Shown: positions 35,518 through 44,792, numbered from the stretch's first letter. The stretch is DNA of 64,000 nucleotides from Verrucomicrobiota bacterium (GCA_026398255.1 JAPLTG010000032.1:206596-270595); one strand, 5' to 3'. Made by a program: numbers and translations. Notes: a model not told the origin generated them from the sequence alone.

Positions 35518-37026
35518 ATGAATAAAAAATCCCTACTTAAAAACCTCAAAGCGCCGACCGCGCTTTGCCTCGCTGGCCTCATCGCCGGCCACGCCATGGC
35601 GCAAACCTCGGGCCCGCGTCCGGTCCCGGCTCAAGGCCCCGCGGAGCCGAGCTCCGGCTACTTTTTCACCGGAACGACCGGCACGGCTAGTGGTCGCCAA
35701 TCTAGTCCGGCCACGACCCCGGGCGAGAGCCACACCGAAAAATGGTGGAATGGCAAAGGTCTCCTCCAAGGCAGCGGCAACCTGATTTTTGACGGCCGCA
35801 AATCGCTTGAGGAGCGCGGGCTCAAATTCACCGGAAATTACCAAGGCGCGTTTTTCGGCGTCATCGCCAGCGAGAAAGGTTCGCGCGGTTTCTGGGACCA
35901 GCAGATCAATTTCGGCTCGGAGCTGAATTTCGGGAAACTTCTCGATATCGAGATGCTCGAGGGCACAACAGCTTTCGGCAACTTCCGCTACCGCGATTCC
36001 TGGCCGCAATCGAATCCAAACGAATTCGTCGAGGCGAATTCGATGTTCAATCCTTCGAATTGGCAGTCCGGAACGCAATTTCGCGTGACGAGTTTCGGTT
36101 TGGAGATCGGCACGGAAAACCTGCTTCCGATCGAGGACATGGTGACTCTGCGGGCCGGTTGGCTCCAGCCTCAGCGCGAGTTTATCGAGCAACCGCTCTC
36201 GAAGCTCTTCCTTAACAATGCCGTGAACAGCGCCAAGGGCGTGGGTGGAAATATCCCCTTCAGCTCAAGCTTCACTACCTGGGGCGGCACGCTGAAAATC
36301 AACCTCCACGAAACCGTCTATCTTAAGAACGGGCTCTTCATGTCCTACCCCGAGGCCACCTCTTCGACGAACCACGGCCTTGCCTACCAAGGTTTCGCGC
36401 CGAATACAGATCTTAATGGTCTTTTCTACATGGGCGAACTCGGCTTCACCCCGAAGATCAGCGAGGTGAAACTCGAGGGCAAATACGCCTTCGGCGGTTA
36501 TTTCTACGGCACGCCGGAAAATCAGACCCGCACCTGGAGCAATAATTATGTCGACGGCCGCTATGGCTTCTATTTCCAGGCTGACCAAATGCTCTACCGT
36601 GAGCCCTCCGCTCCCGCCAAATCCACTGCGGCCTCTGATGGCAAGACATTCAAAGAGGTCGTCTCGACGGAAAAACCCAAGCTCTCCAAGCAAGGCCTGA
36701 GCACCTTCAACCTCATCACGATGGCCCCCGGCTATGCCCGCTCTAACAACTACCCGTTCTACTTCCAGACGGGCTTGGTTTACACGGGCCTCATTCCTGG
36801 CCGCGACGCGGATCTCACCATGATCTCCCTCGGCTACGGGGCGTATCAGGGCGATGTTTACAATCCCTCGCGCTCCTACACCGCCGTGCTCGAAGGCGGC
36901 TACCGTTTCCAACTGAACGGCTGGTCCTATGTGCAGCCGTTCATCCAATACTTCTCGCGCCCGAACGGCACCGAGGAAGTGGCGAATGCCGCCGTGCTCG
37001 GTTTCCTGACCGGGCTCGTATTTTAA
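35518..37026 (+). CDS. OprB-like outer-membrane porin
   Basis: 502 residues from ATG 35518 (MNKKSLLKNLKAPTALCLAG), signal peptide to about residue 29. A longer frame reaching upstream crosses the Pho-box-like site and is rejected. The mature protein opens with a low-complexity segment and then the OprB-type sequence GKGLLQGSGNLIFDGRKSLE, FTGNYQGAFFGVIASEKGSRG, DQQINFGSELNFGKLL. A C-terminal strand block closes it (GWSYVQPFIQYFSRPNGTEE and AAVLGFLTGLVF, terminal Phe). Known: the OprB family forms carbohydrate-selective porins, but a phosphate-regulated member could admit phosphorylated sugars or anions. It is divergent from fhaC. A hairpin terminator follows. Confidence 0.85.
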   Translation: MNKKSLLKNLKAPTALCLAGLIAGHAMAQTSGPRPVPAQGPAEPSSGYFFTGTTGTASGRQSSPATTPGESHTEKWWNGKGLLQGSGNLIFDGRKSLEERGLKFTGNYQGAFFGVIASEKGSRGFWDQQINFGSELNFGKLLDIEMLEGTTAFGNFRYRDSWPQSNPNEFVEANSMFNPSNWQSGTQFRVTSFGLEIGTENLLPIEDMVTLRAGWLQPQREFIEQPLSKLFLNNAVNSAKGVGGNIPFSSSFTTWGGTLKINLHETVYLKNGLFMSYPEATSSTNHGLAYQGFAPNTDLNGLFYMGELGFTPKISEVKLEGKYAFGGYFYGTPENQTRTWSNNYVDGRYGFYFQADQMLYREPSAPAKSTAASDGKTFKEVVSTEKPKLSKQGLSTFNLITMAPGYARSNNYPFYFQTGLVYTGLIPGRDADLTMISLGYGAYQGDVYNPSRSYTAVLEGGYRFQLNGWSYVQPFIQYFSRPNGTEEVANAAVLGFLTGLVF

Positions 37027-37074
37027 GTAAAACTAATCCGTCTCTTTGAAATCAAAGAGCGGTTGTAAGAAACT

Positions 37075-37112
37075 GGGCGGCTCCGATGTGGTGGGGCCGC
37101 CCGGACGTTTTT
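37075..37112 (+). terminator. Probable terminator of the OprB-like gene
   Basis: Stem GGGCGGC (37075-37081) / GCCGCCC (37096-37102) followed by GGACG and a T-run. A smaller perfect hairpin CTCTTTG-AAAT-CAAAGAG lies at 37042-37059 just before it. Confidence 0.65.
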
Positions 37113-37284
37113 ATTAGGGTGGGGGGCATGAGCCCGTGCTGGAAAGACGGCCAAGATTGAACTCACAAAGCACCCCACTGCCCAATTCAAGTATTGATGA
37201 GCACCCATACATGGTATTAGAAAAACTCTCAGCCTGCAGTCAGGGGCCAATTTCCCGTAATGCAGGTTCTTTAAATTGATATTC

Positions 37285-37839
37285 ATGGATAATTCACTTC
37301 CTGCCGCCGGCATCATTGCCAACCTTCCTGACGAAGATCGTGCCATTTTGGCTTCATATGGGGCGTTTGACTTGCTTCCCGCAGGTGGCGGTCTCATCAA
37401 ACAGGGCAAACCACACGGGAAACTCTTTTGCGTCATCAGCGGGCGATTTGAAGCCCGTAGAGAATACGATGGTTCCCACGATGTTCTTGGACCGATTTTC
37501 CCGGGCGATTGGATCGGGGAGGTTGATATTTTTGATCCAAGCACCGCCATTTGCTCGGTTGTGGCTTCTGAGCCATCTCAATACTGGTCGATTTCGCGGG
37601 ATAAGCTGGAGGAATACCTGAATAGCCATAATTTGCCTGCAGTCGTTCTTTTGATCGGGCTGGCTTCGACTCTTGGCCAGCGGATTCGCGGGATCACCAA
37701 GAAACTCGCAGAGCAGACCGAGAAGGCAAAATATGGTGCCCGAGGCTTTGAAGACCCGGTTATTGAGGATGACTCCATCCGAAGCGCTGCCGATCTAGCC
37801 GCTGCCTTCTTGCGGCAAAAGGATTCATCGAAGCGCAAG
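37285..37839 (+). CDS. Crp-like cyclic-nucleotide-binding-fold protein without DNA-binding domain
   Basis: About 185 residues from ATG 37285; an in-frame TTG nine bases upstream is weaker. The beta-roll fold of the Crp/Fnr sensor domain covers about 20-118: LLPAGGGLIKQGKPHGKLFC, VISGRFEARREYDG, IFPGDWIGEVDIFDPSTAIC, and SISRDKLEEYL. A long helix follows (LIGLASTLGQRIRGITKKLA), which in Crp would dimerise and lead to a helix-turn-helix. Here the chain ends after a short charged tail, so no DNA-binding domain is present. The phosphate-cassette Arg expected after GE (PRSA in Crp) is replaced (PSTA at 85-88), so canonical cAMP binding is doubtful. It stands alone. A role as a protein-interaction or alternative-ligand sensor is inferred. 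Confidence 0.75.
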
Positions 37840-37842
37840 TAG

Positions 37843-38225
37843 CCGTCTGCGGGATTTTTTAAGCTGGAATTGATTCCAGAATTATTTCCCCATATTTCTA
37901 TTACCCTCTACATGCATTATCGGAAGTTATATTTATCCATAAACAGGCCACTTGATTGAGTGCATGTGAACAAGTTTGGGATAAATGAGCCCTCTTGAAA
38001 ATCTCAGGGGCCTTCGGAGACAGGGCCAGGAGTTGTTCGCAAGGAAGCGAACCAGTGCTCGCAAATTAAAATGCAGCTTGCCCGGCAAGTTGGCATCTGG
38101 GGTGGTTTTTCTGGAGGAAGCCCAGAAATATTGAAATCAAACTTTGAAAACGACGCCTGAGTATCGACCACCGAGCTAATTTGGAGATGAGCTCGATAAA
38201 CTACTGCGATTTCCCGAAAATTAAT
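37843..38225. other. Intergenic region with structured, GGA-rich stretch; possible small RNA
   Basis: No open frame here looks coding. The first ~130 bases are AT-rich. From about 38009 to 38128 several hairpins can be drawn on the plus strand: GGCC-TTCGGAGACAG-GGCC (38009-38027), GTTCGC-AAGGAA-GCGAAC (38035-38052), CAGCTTGCC/GGCAAGTTG (38074-38092) and TTTCTGG-AGGAAGC-CCAGAAA (38108-38128). Three of these put GGA in the loop. See findings. Confidence 0.35.
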
Positions 38226-38250
38226 GTGTTTCTACAAAGTGTAGAAACAC
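38226..38250 (-). terminator. Hairpin at the end of obgE
   Basis: Perfect 11-base inverted repeat GTGTTTCTACA (38226-38236) / TGTAGAAACAC (38240-38250) with a 3-base loop. It shares its last base with the obgE stop codon. On the minus strand it is followed by ATTAATTTTC, a weak T-tract. Confidence 0.65.
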
Positions 38251-39263
38251 TATATTAAAACCTGTTTATCAATGTATTGTTTGATATCGTCGATGCCCTC
38301 ACTGAGTTCGGCGCAGACTGGGATGACATGGACCTTGGGAAATCGGGTTTTGAAGGCTTTCAGATTTTCGGCAGCCGTAGGCATGTCCATCTTGTTCGCG
38401 ATGATGCACGAGGGCTTTGCCACCAAAGTCGGGTCATAGAGCCTCAATTCCTTGCGGAGATTTTGATAGTCATCAATGGGGTGCCGCTCCTCGCTCCCCG
38501 CCATATCCAAGACATAGAAAAGCGTTTTGCAGCGAACGATATGCCGTAGGAATTCGTGGCCTAGACCACGGTTTTCATGGGCGCCCTCGATCAAGCCCGG
38601 GATGTCGGCCATGGTGGCGCGGTTGTATTCCGGCAGATCAATTACTCCCACAAGAGGATGCAATGTCGTAAAGGGATAAGCCGCTGTTTTTGGCTTCGCG
38701 GCGGAAATCGCCCGTAAGAGTGTGGATTTGCCAGCATTTGGGTAGCCTACGAGCCCTACATCGGCAATCGTGCGAAGCTCCATGAGGAACCATCCCTCCT
38801 CGCCGGGATATCCTTTGGTGTGCTGCCGAGGCACTCGGTTTGTCGAGGATTTGAAATGGGTATTCCCTTTGCCGCCGTCACCCCCTGTGCAGAGCAAAAA
38901 ACTCTGGCCCGACTCGGAGAGGTCCGCGATGGGTTCCTCCTCGACCTCGTCCCGCTGGTCTTGACCAGCCCGGTAAATCACCGTGCCGATCGGGACTTTC
39001 ACGATAGTGGGTTCGGCGCTACGGCCGAGTTTATCCTTTCCCTTGCCATGGGCGCCGCGCTTGGAGCGGATCAATGGTTCAAAAAACAGAGCGACCAAGC
39101 TGGCGGTATCATGATCCGCAACGAGAAGGATATCCCCGCCCCGTCCGCCATCCCCACCATCCGGTCCCCCATGCGGGATGAATTTTTCTCTGCGAAAACT
39201 ACAGCACCCGTTGCCGCCATCGCCGGCTTTGGCATGAACGCGGATTTGGTCGACAAACTTCAT
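38250..39263 (-). CDS. obgE: Obg family ribosome-associated GTPase
   Basis: 337 residues from ATG 39263 (MKFVDQIRVHAKAGDGGNGC). A longer frame adds 33 residues without homology. The Gly-rich Obg fold covers about 1-158 (FIPHGGPDGGDGGRGGD, GGDGGKGNTHFKSSTNRVP). The G domain follows: G1 GYPNAGKST (about 167), G2 in the PFTTLHP switch, G3 DIPGLIEGAHENRGLG, G4 NKMD, and a late G5-like CAELSEG. There is no C-terminal OCT extension. It acts in 50S ribosome maturation and stress control. The usual rplU-rpmA neighbours are absent. It is divergent from the aminotransferase gene. Confidence 0.95.
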   Translation of the reverse strand: MKFVDQIRVHAKAGDGGNGCCSFRREKFIPHGGPDGGDGGRGGDILLVADHDTASLVALFFEPLIRSKRGAHGKGKDKLGRSAEPTIVKVPIGTVIYRAGQDQRDEVEEEPIADLSESGQSFLLCTGGDGGKGNTHFKSSTNRVPRQHTKGYPGEEGWFLMELRTIADVGLVGYPNAGKSTLLRAISAAKPKTAAYPFTTLHPLVGVIDLPEYNRATMADIPGLIEGAHENRGLGHEFLRHIVRCKTLFYVLDMAGSEERHPIDDYQNLRKELRLYDPTLVAKPSCIIANKMDMPTAAENLKAFKTRFPKVHVIPVCAELSEGIDDIKQYIDKQVLI

Positions 39264-39353
39264 CCGAGGAAAGTGCCAGCCAGCCCAGCTCAAGTCGAAT
39301 CCGAATTGTTTCCAAGATGGCGCAACGGGCCGATTGGTGTTATAAATTTCCTC

Positions 39354-40703
39354 ATGAATCACGACCCCTCCACTTCAGAACTGCGTGAATTGGATCGTCA
39401 ATTTCACCTCCATCCCTTCACGCATCACACCGACATGCACAAGTCCGGGACGCAACTCATCAAGTCCGGTGATGGATGTTTTCTGATCGATCAGGATGAC
39501 CGCCGACTCCTCGATGGCTTGGCCGGTCTGTGGTGCGTGAATGTCGGCTACAACTGCGCCGCGATTGTCGAGGCCGTGCACCGGCAAATGCGTCAACTCC
39601 CCTACTACCCGTCGTTTTTCAACACGACGACAGAGCCGCCAGTGCGCGTCGCCGAGTTTCTTGCAAAAAAATCCCCGGCCCGCCTGAACCGCACGATCTT
39701 CTCGAATTCCGGATCGGAGGCCAACGAGAGCGCATTGAAAATCATCCGCTCCTATCACCACACACGCGGCCAGTCTGGAAAATACAAGATTCTCTCCCGC
39801 TCCTTTTCTTATCATGGAGTGACCCTCGCCGCCTCGAGCATGACCGGCCTGCCCATCTGCTACGAACCCTTCGACTTGCCGTTGCCAGGTTTTATCCATG
39901 TCCCCGGGCCGCATCCCTACGCCGTTCAATCGCCACTCGACCCCGAGGCTTATGGCAAGTGGTGCCTCGAAGAAACCGCCAAAACAATCCAGCGCGAGGG
40001 TGCCGATACCATCGCTGCGATGTTTGTGGAGCCGATCCAGGGAGCCGGCGGAGTCATTCCCCCACCCCCCGGATATTTGGCGGAACTGAGAGACCTGCTG
40101 CGCAAAAATAATATCCTATTCGTGGCTGACGAAGTCATCACGGCCTTCGGTCGCCTGGGACATTGGTTCGCGAGCAATCTCTGGGATCTCGATCCCGACA
40201 TCATCACGCTGGCGAAGGGAATCACCAGCGGCTACCTGCCTCTTGGCGCAACGATGGTGAGTGACGAAATTTCCGAAACGATTTTCTCAGCCGGGTATTT
40301 CGCCCATGGCTACACCTACTCAGCCCATCCCACCAGCGCCGCCGCTGCTTTGGCCAATTTGGAAACCATCGAATCCCTTGGTCTCGTCGAGCGCGTGCGC
40401 GATGACACCGGCCCATATTTCCAACAAAAACTCCACGAATTTGCAGCCCATCCTGCAGTCAGCGAAGTCCGCGGCCACGGCTTGATAGGGGCGCTGGAAG
40501 TCATTCCTCGCTTGGGCCGTTCCGGATTGGCCTCGGAACCTACGATTGGAATCCGCGCCGCCGGGCTGATTCGCGAAGAAGGATCCATCGTTCGAGGCAT
40601 CCGCACGCTCATCGCCATGGCTCCGCCGCTCATCATTTCCCGCGAGGAAATTGACCAGCTTTTCTCCTGCGTGAAGCGCGGTTTGGACCGCTTGTGGGAT
40701 TGA
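39354..40703 (+). CDS. Class III PLP-dependent aminotransferase
   Basis: 449 residues from ATG 39354 (MNHDPSTSELRELDRQFHLHP). Upstream in-frame sequence is antisense to obgE and is rejected. Family landmarks: FLIDQDDRRLLDGLAGLWCVNVGYN, the PLP-phosphate loop IFSNSGSEANESALKI, SYHGVTLAASSMTG, AAMFVEPIQGAGGVIPPP, the PLP Asp in FVADEVITAFGRLGHW, and the Schiff-base Lys in IITLAKGITSGYLPLGA (about 287), then HGYTYSAHPTSAAAALANLE. It matches omega-amino-acid:pyruvate transaminases (beta-alanine, putrescine, GABA type). The specific amine donor cannot be read here. It stands alone, with convergent DUF2062 downstream. Confidence 0.92.
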   Translation: MNHDPSTSELRELDRQFHLHPFTHHTDMHKSGTQLIKSGDGCFLIDQDDRRLLDGLAGLWCVNVGYNCAAIVEAVHRQMRQLPYYPSFFNTTTEPPVRVAEFLAKKSPARLNRTIFSNSGSEANESALKIIRSYHHTRGQSGKYKILSRSFSYHGVTLAASSMTGLPICYEPFDLPLPGFIHVPGPHPYAVQSPLDPEAYGKWCLEETAKTIQREGADTIAAMFVEPIQGAGGVIPPPPGYLAELRDLLRKNNILFVADEVITAFGRLGHWFASNLWDLDPDIITLAKGITSGYLPLGATMVSDEISETIFSAGYFAHGYTYSAHPTSAAAALANLETIESLGLVERVRDDTGPYFQQKLHEFAAHPAVSEVRGHGLIGALEVIPRLGRSGLASEPTIGIRAAGLIREEGSIVRGIRTLIAMAPPLIISREEIDQLFSCVKRGLDRLWD

Positions 40704-40710
40704 TCGAGCC

Positions 40711-41184
40711 TCAAGTCTGCCGACGCTGCTCGCGTCGGCGGAAGATTGGCAGAGTCAGAAAGTAGGCGACAAGCGCTGCGGGGATGGAAAGGAACATCGA
40801 CCCGACGAGGAGCGGCAATCCGATCGTAAAGAAAGTCGTCCATTTCATCACATCTTGAATGTGAAAATGCATTGACTGAACCTCCGGGGGCGACTCATGA
40901 AGCCAGTGAAGAAACTCCCAGCCGATTTTGTATTCCGCCTCCAGAAGCACCGGCCAAAATGGCGTCACCACATCGTGCAAGGACACCGAAATCACCGCGG
41001 CGATCGGATTGCATCGCAGGACAAATGCGAGGCCCAGACAAAGGAGAGTTTTCAACCCGAAGAGCGGCGTGAAACCGATGAACATCCCAATCGCCACCCC
41101 GCCCGCCAAGGCATGCGGAGCGTCCCGCAAATTCAAAAGCTTCTCGCGGAGCGCACCGAAATAATTGAGCAGCCTTTTAAACAC
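40711..41184 (-). CDS. DUF2062 inner-membrane protein
   Basis: 157 residues with the DUF2062 signature HALAGGVAIGMFIGFTPLFG, then LLCLGLAFVLRCNPIAAVIS and FWPVLLEAEYKIGWEF. Further membrane segments are WTTFFTIGLPLLVGSMFLSI and AALVAYFLTLPI. Three to four helices are expected, with a Arg-rich cytosolic tail (RRREQRRQT). Known: the family is common next to lipid or glycosyltransferase genes, but its function is not established. It is followed on the same strand by no coupled gene. The AsmA/YdbH-like gene ends 53 bases upstream on the same strand, so the two may form an envelope-related operon. Confidence 0.88.
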   Translation of the reverse strand: MFKRLLNYFGALREKLLNLRDAPHALAGGVAIGMFIGFTPLFGLKTLLCLGLAFVLRCNPIAAVISVSLHDVVTPFWPVLLEAEYKIGWEFLHWLHESPPEVQSMHFHIQDVMKWTTFFTIGLPLLVGSMFLSIPAALVAYFLTLPIFRRREQRRQT

Positions 41185-41237
41185 AACTAGCCCTTATCAG
41201 CCCTCCCCCTTGCGCTCCAAATCAAATTCGATCGTTC

Positions 41238-44200
41238 TCAAAATGCAGAAATCCAGCGCCACTGAAATCCCTGCTCGAAGCTGCCCGCAGGCAAAAGCCC
41301 CCCGCGAAGGCTGAAATCCATACTGTCCTGAAATCGCATTCCGCCGCCGACGAGCGTTTGGTCTTCGATGCGAAGCGCCACGGGTTGCAGGGAGCGCTTT
41401 GGATTTTCAGTCACTAGGAAAAACTCGGATGGCCCCAGCAAACCAGCAGGCATCAAAAATACCGGGGCGCCTCCACGCAGGAGCATCGTGAGGGCCTGAG
41501 GCAACAGCGGATCCGGATCCATCGAGCGGAGGCACCATTTACCCTCCGAGAGAGGGCCAAAGGCCGTTGCCTCCACAATGGATCCTGCAAAAAATCCCGT
41601 GCCTCGTGCGTAAATAAACGGCTGCCATGGCTGATCGGGGTAAAAACAAATTTCCGCCCGCTCGCTGAAAAGAGGCCCCCCGGGTGTTTTTACCTCCAAA
41701 CCCGCCACAGAAATTGTTCCCACGGGAACCAGACGATCCACAGTCCCCAAAATGGCCAAGTCTGGAAAAATCAAGCCGGCGAGATTTTGGCCCGTTAGCC
41801 GGATCGGATCCTCGCCTCCGATTTTGAGTTGGATCGACCAATGCGGATACGGCGCGAGGTTTTGAATGATTGCCGCATGAGACTCCAAGCCCAAGCTTGG
41901 TGAGCCTGTCGCAGAGAAAAGCGGCAGAACCTCGATCTGGCGGCGAACTACAGAATCTACAAAACGGCATTCTCCGGTGATGCTGCCGGACTCCGCGGTG
42001 CCACTCGCCTGCAACTCTCCTTCGACAAGGAGTGTCGAAAGGCTGTCCACGAGGACAGGAATTCCTTCGGCGCGCAGAGTCAGATTCCAAGCGGGTTTCC
42101 ATGGCGCTGGAAAATGACAGACGCCGGAAAGCTCAAAACGGCCGGGCTCAATTTCACCAGCGAGGCTTTTGATTTGGAGTGAGGAATTCTCGATCTGAAG
42201 TTGCCCTGTGACGAATTCAGCAGACGACCCCAGGGATCCGAGATGAAACGAAGCGTTGCGGATTTCCATCGAGCCATCCGCCTTCGGATCATTGAGCGAA
42301 CCTGTGATATTCAATCGCCCGGAGAGTTCGCCCGAGAGGTCTTGCAGGTTGGAGAGAAATGGGCGGAGCAACGCTAAATCCGCGCGAGGAAAATCCAGGA
42401 GCACCTGAATGGAAGCATCCCCAGGAATCCACTGCATACTCCCCTCCCCGGTTTTTTGAAGCGCCAAGGGGAATGACGCCGTGAGGCGAAGCGGATTCAT
42501 GCTCGGATTCAAAACCTCCCCCTCCAAGGTCGCTCGGCCTGCCGAGGTATCCACGGTGACGCGCAGATTGGAGGGATTCGTTGCGGGATATTTTCCAAAG
42601 AAGACTTCGCGGGCATCAAGCGAGAGCTTGCCCGTGATTTCCTCAGCGGGACCGTAGGCTTCGAGTTTCATTTTCAGGAAACCGCGAACCGGCCAATTCT
42701 GGCCGGCCAATTTCACCAAATCCTCGACGGCCAACTCGCCGGGTGTGTTCGCTTCAAAGTAAGTCGCATGGCTCGCAAGAATCGCCGATTTCCAATCGGT
42801 CTGTGCGGAAATCGTGAAGGGGTTCAGCGGCAGAAAAACCTTACCTTGAAGGAGAGTTTTTTCGTTCGCGTTGAGTTGGAGGTCTTCAAAATTCAAGCCT
42901 GACGAGGAGAGGGTGATCCGCGATTGCATCCGGAGGTTGCCATTCTCGAGAAGGGCCTTCGAGAAATGGATATTTTCCGGCGAGTAGGTCCCGGCGAAAT
43001 GCCCGGTAAGTCCGACCGGAGTGTAGGTGGTTACAAATTTCGAGAGGCTCGTCTGGAACTCACCAGAGTGCCCGTTGATGCTCCCCTCGCCTTTCCAAGC
43101 GACCTTCAAGGCACCGCTCGACACCACTCCACCGCCGAGTTTTGGAAATGGACGCAACCAAGTGGCGAGGTCGCTCAGTGAGGCATCAAGCGAGGCGCTG
43201 TAGGGGTGCGGAGAGGAAATGCCGATGCTTCCCGTGGCCTGGAGTTTGTCGTTCCGCGATGTCATTTCGCACTTCACGATCTCCGCCGTTTTTTTGCGGA
43301 AGAGAATTTCTAGAGCGGCTTGGTCCACCGTAGCTCCACGAAATTCGATGCCCTTGGCTTGGATCCCGACGAAACCATCCAGACTCCCCAACCGTCCGCT
43401 GAGGGAGCCGTTGGCCTCGAGTTCGCCGTTGATTTCCTCGATGCCCGGACCGGTAAGGATGGCCACCGAGCCGAGTTCCTTGATGTTGGCCCGGAGATTG
43501 AGCAGGAACGGAGCCTCGGTGATTTTCTCCCATCCCTCGGCGAGGGAAATTTCCCCGTTCAGGGAGACTTTGTTCTCCTTTTGCCGGAGGTCGAAATTGG
43601 AAACGAATAAGCGGCGGTGAATGAGGCTCGCGCCGACCTCCAGCGACTCCCAGCCCCGGTCATTCCAGCGAAAATCTTTGGCAAGCACGCGGAGCGAAGC
43701 TTCGGCATCAGTTGGGCGATTTGGCTCCCCGCGATAAGTGAATCGCCCCTCAGAGAGAATTCCTTTGGCTTTCCCACCGAGTCCAAAGAGGCTCGGAATT
43801 TCTTCCAGATTCACATGGGAGCAAATCGCCGCGAAATCCCAAAACGGCCCGCCCGCTCCACGCTTAAAGGACCAATCTCCACGAATCGTGCCGCCAAAAA
43901 AGCGCCCATTAAAAGACAGCGCAGGCTCCGCGCCGATCGGTAGTTCACATGAGATTTCATTCATCATTACGCCCGGCAGAAGCTCCAGCCCCGCCAGCGA
44001 AATCCTTGTTCCATCCCACGCCGCTTTCGCCGAGAGAGGTCCAAAAACCCGCTCGAACCGATTGCCTTGAATGGTCAGCGAATCGAGGGAAAACAAACCC
44101 GCTTCGCTCTCACCAAGCGAGAGCCGCACACCATTCATCACCAAGCGAGTCGAGTCGCTCATGAGTTCGATGGCGGCATTTTCCAGTCCGATTTTCTCAG

Positions 44201-44666
44201 GCCAAGCCCCACCCAAGGATGTGAATGCCGCCAGGAGTTCGAGCGGTCTCATGGCATAAGCCGAGACTCGGCCGGTTTCCTCCCGGCGAAAATCAATGAA
44301 CACAACCGGCTGGCTCATTTCGATGGAGTGAACCCATCTCACGCGATCAGAAAACCAGGTGAGCGGATCTTGCCATTCAAGCGAGATCGACTCGATCTCG
44401 ACAGTGCTTTGAGAGGAATTCGCCTTCGACTTCACTCCCAGAACCACCCCGCGCATCACGATGGGCTCGAACAAACCCGCCCGCACCGATTCCGCATGAA
44501 ATTCCACCCCGCGCCGAGCGCAGAGGACTTCGGTTGTGAAAGCCACGAACTCCGATAGAGCCGGACGCTGCACCGCCCAGATGACAGCAATCAAGAGGCC
44601 GAAAGCTGCCCAAAGCCTCTTGGATTTATAGAACCGTTTTTTCACTGAGTCCGTTAAGCAGAACAC
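41238..44666 (-). CDS. AsmA/YdbH-like envelope protein (bridge-type lipid transport candidate)
   Basis: 1,142 residues with a GTG start at 44666. An uncleaved N-terminal anchor lies at about 18-37 (LWAAFGLLIAVIWAVQRPAL). The rest is a very long periplasmic beta-rich domain with AsmA/DUF748-like repeats: VEIESISLEWQDPLTWF, LSLGESEAGLFSLDSLTIQG, GQLQIENSSLQIKSLAGEIE, and LDVNITGSL-type motif LSGRLNITGSLNDPKADGSM. The C-terminus (AQALTMLLRGGAPVFLMP-like stretch, then RIEDQTLVGGGMRF) resembles YdbH/dicarboxylate-transport-like ends. Known: YhdP, TamB and YdbH are proposed to bridge phospholipids between the two membranes. Family membership is by overall pattern. The order with DUF2062 downstream suits an envelope-lipid role. 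Confidence 0.7.
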   Translation of the reverse strand: MFCLTDSVKKRFYKSKRLWAAFGLLIAVIWAVQRPALSEFVAFTTEVLCARRGVEFHAESVRAGLFEPIVMRGVVLGVKSKANSSQSTVEIESISLEWQDPLTWFSDRVRWVHSIEMSQPVVFIDFRREETGRVSAYAMRPLELLAAFTSLGGAWPEKIGLENAAIELMSDSTRLVMNGVRLSLGESEAGLFSLDSLTIQGNRFERVFGPLSAKAAWDGTRISLAGLELLPGVMMNEISCELPIGAEPALSFNGRFFGGTIRGDWSFKRGAGGPFWDFAAICSHVNLEEIPSLFGLGGKAKGILSEGRFTYRGEPNRPTDAEASLRVLAKDFRWNDRGWESLEVGASLIHRRLFVSNFDLRQKENKVSLNGEISLAEGWEKITEAPFLLNLRANIKELGSVAILTGPGIEEINGELEANGSLSGRLGSLDGFVGIQAKGIEFRGATVDQAALEILFRKKTAEIVKCEMTSRNDKLQATGSIGISSPHPYSASLDASLSDLATWLRPFPKLGGGVVSSGALKVAWKGEGSINGHSGEFQTSLSKFVTTYTPVGLTGHFAGTYSPENIHFSKALLENGNLRMQSRITLSSSGLNFEDLQLNANEKTLLQGKVFLPLNPFTISAQTDWKSAILASHATYFEANTPGELAVEDLVKLAGQNWPVRGFLKMKLEAYGPAEEITGKLSLDAREVFFGKYPATNPSNLRVTVDTSAGRATLEGEVLNPSMNPLRLTASFPLALQKTGEGSMQWIPGDASIQVLLDFPRADLALLRPFLSNLQDLSGELSGRLNITGSLNDPKADGSMEIRNASFHLGSLGSSAEFVTGQLQIENSSLQIKSLAGEIEPGRFELSGVCHFPAPWKPAWNLTLRAEGIPVLVDSLSTLLVEGELQASGTAESGSITGECRFVDSVVRRQIEVLPLFSATGSPSLGLESHAAIIQNLAPYPHWSIQLKIGGEDPIRLTGQNLAGLIFPDLAILGTVDRLVPVGTISVAGLEVKTPGGPLFSERAEICFYPDQPWQPFIYARGTGFFAGSIVEATAFGPLSEGKWCLRSMDPDPLLPQALTMLLRGGAPVFLMPAGLLGPSEFFLVTENPKRSLQPVALRIEDQTLVGGGMRFQDSMDFSLRGGLLPAGSFEQGFQWRWISAF

Positions 44667-44792
44667 TGCACACTCAAGTCACCCATGCTCCTTTTCGAGA
44701 TTGGAAATGCCGAGATCGCTGAGTTCATCAAATCAGATTCCAAACTCACGAAGTGTCTGGCAAGAAGCATCCCTGAACGCAAGGGTTAGACC

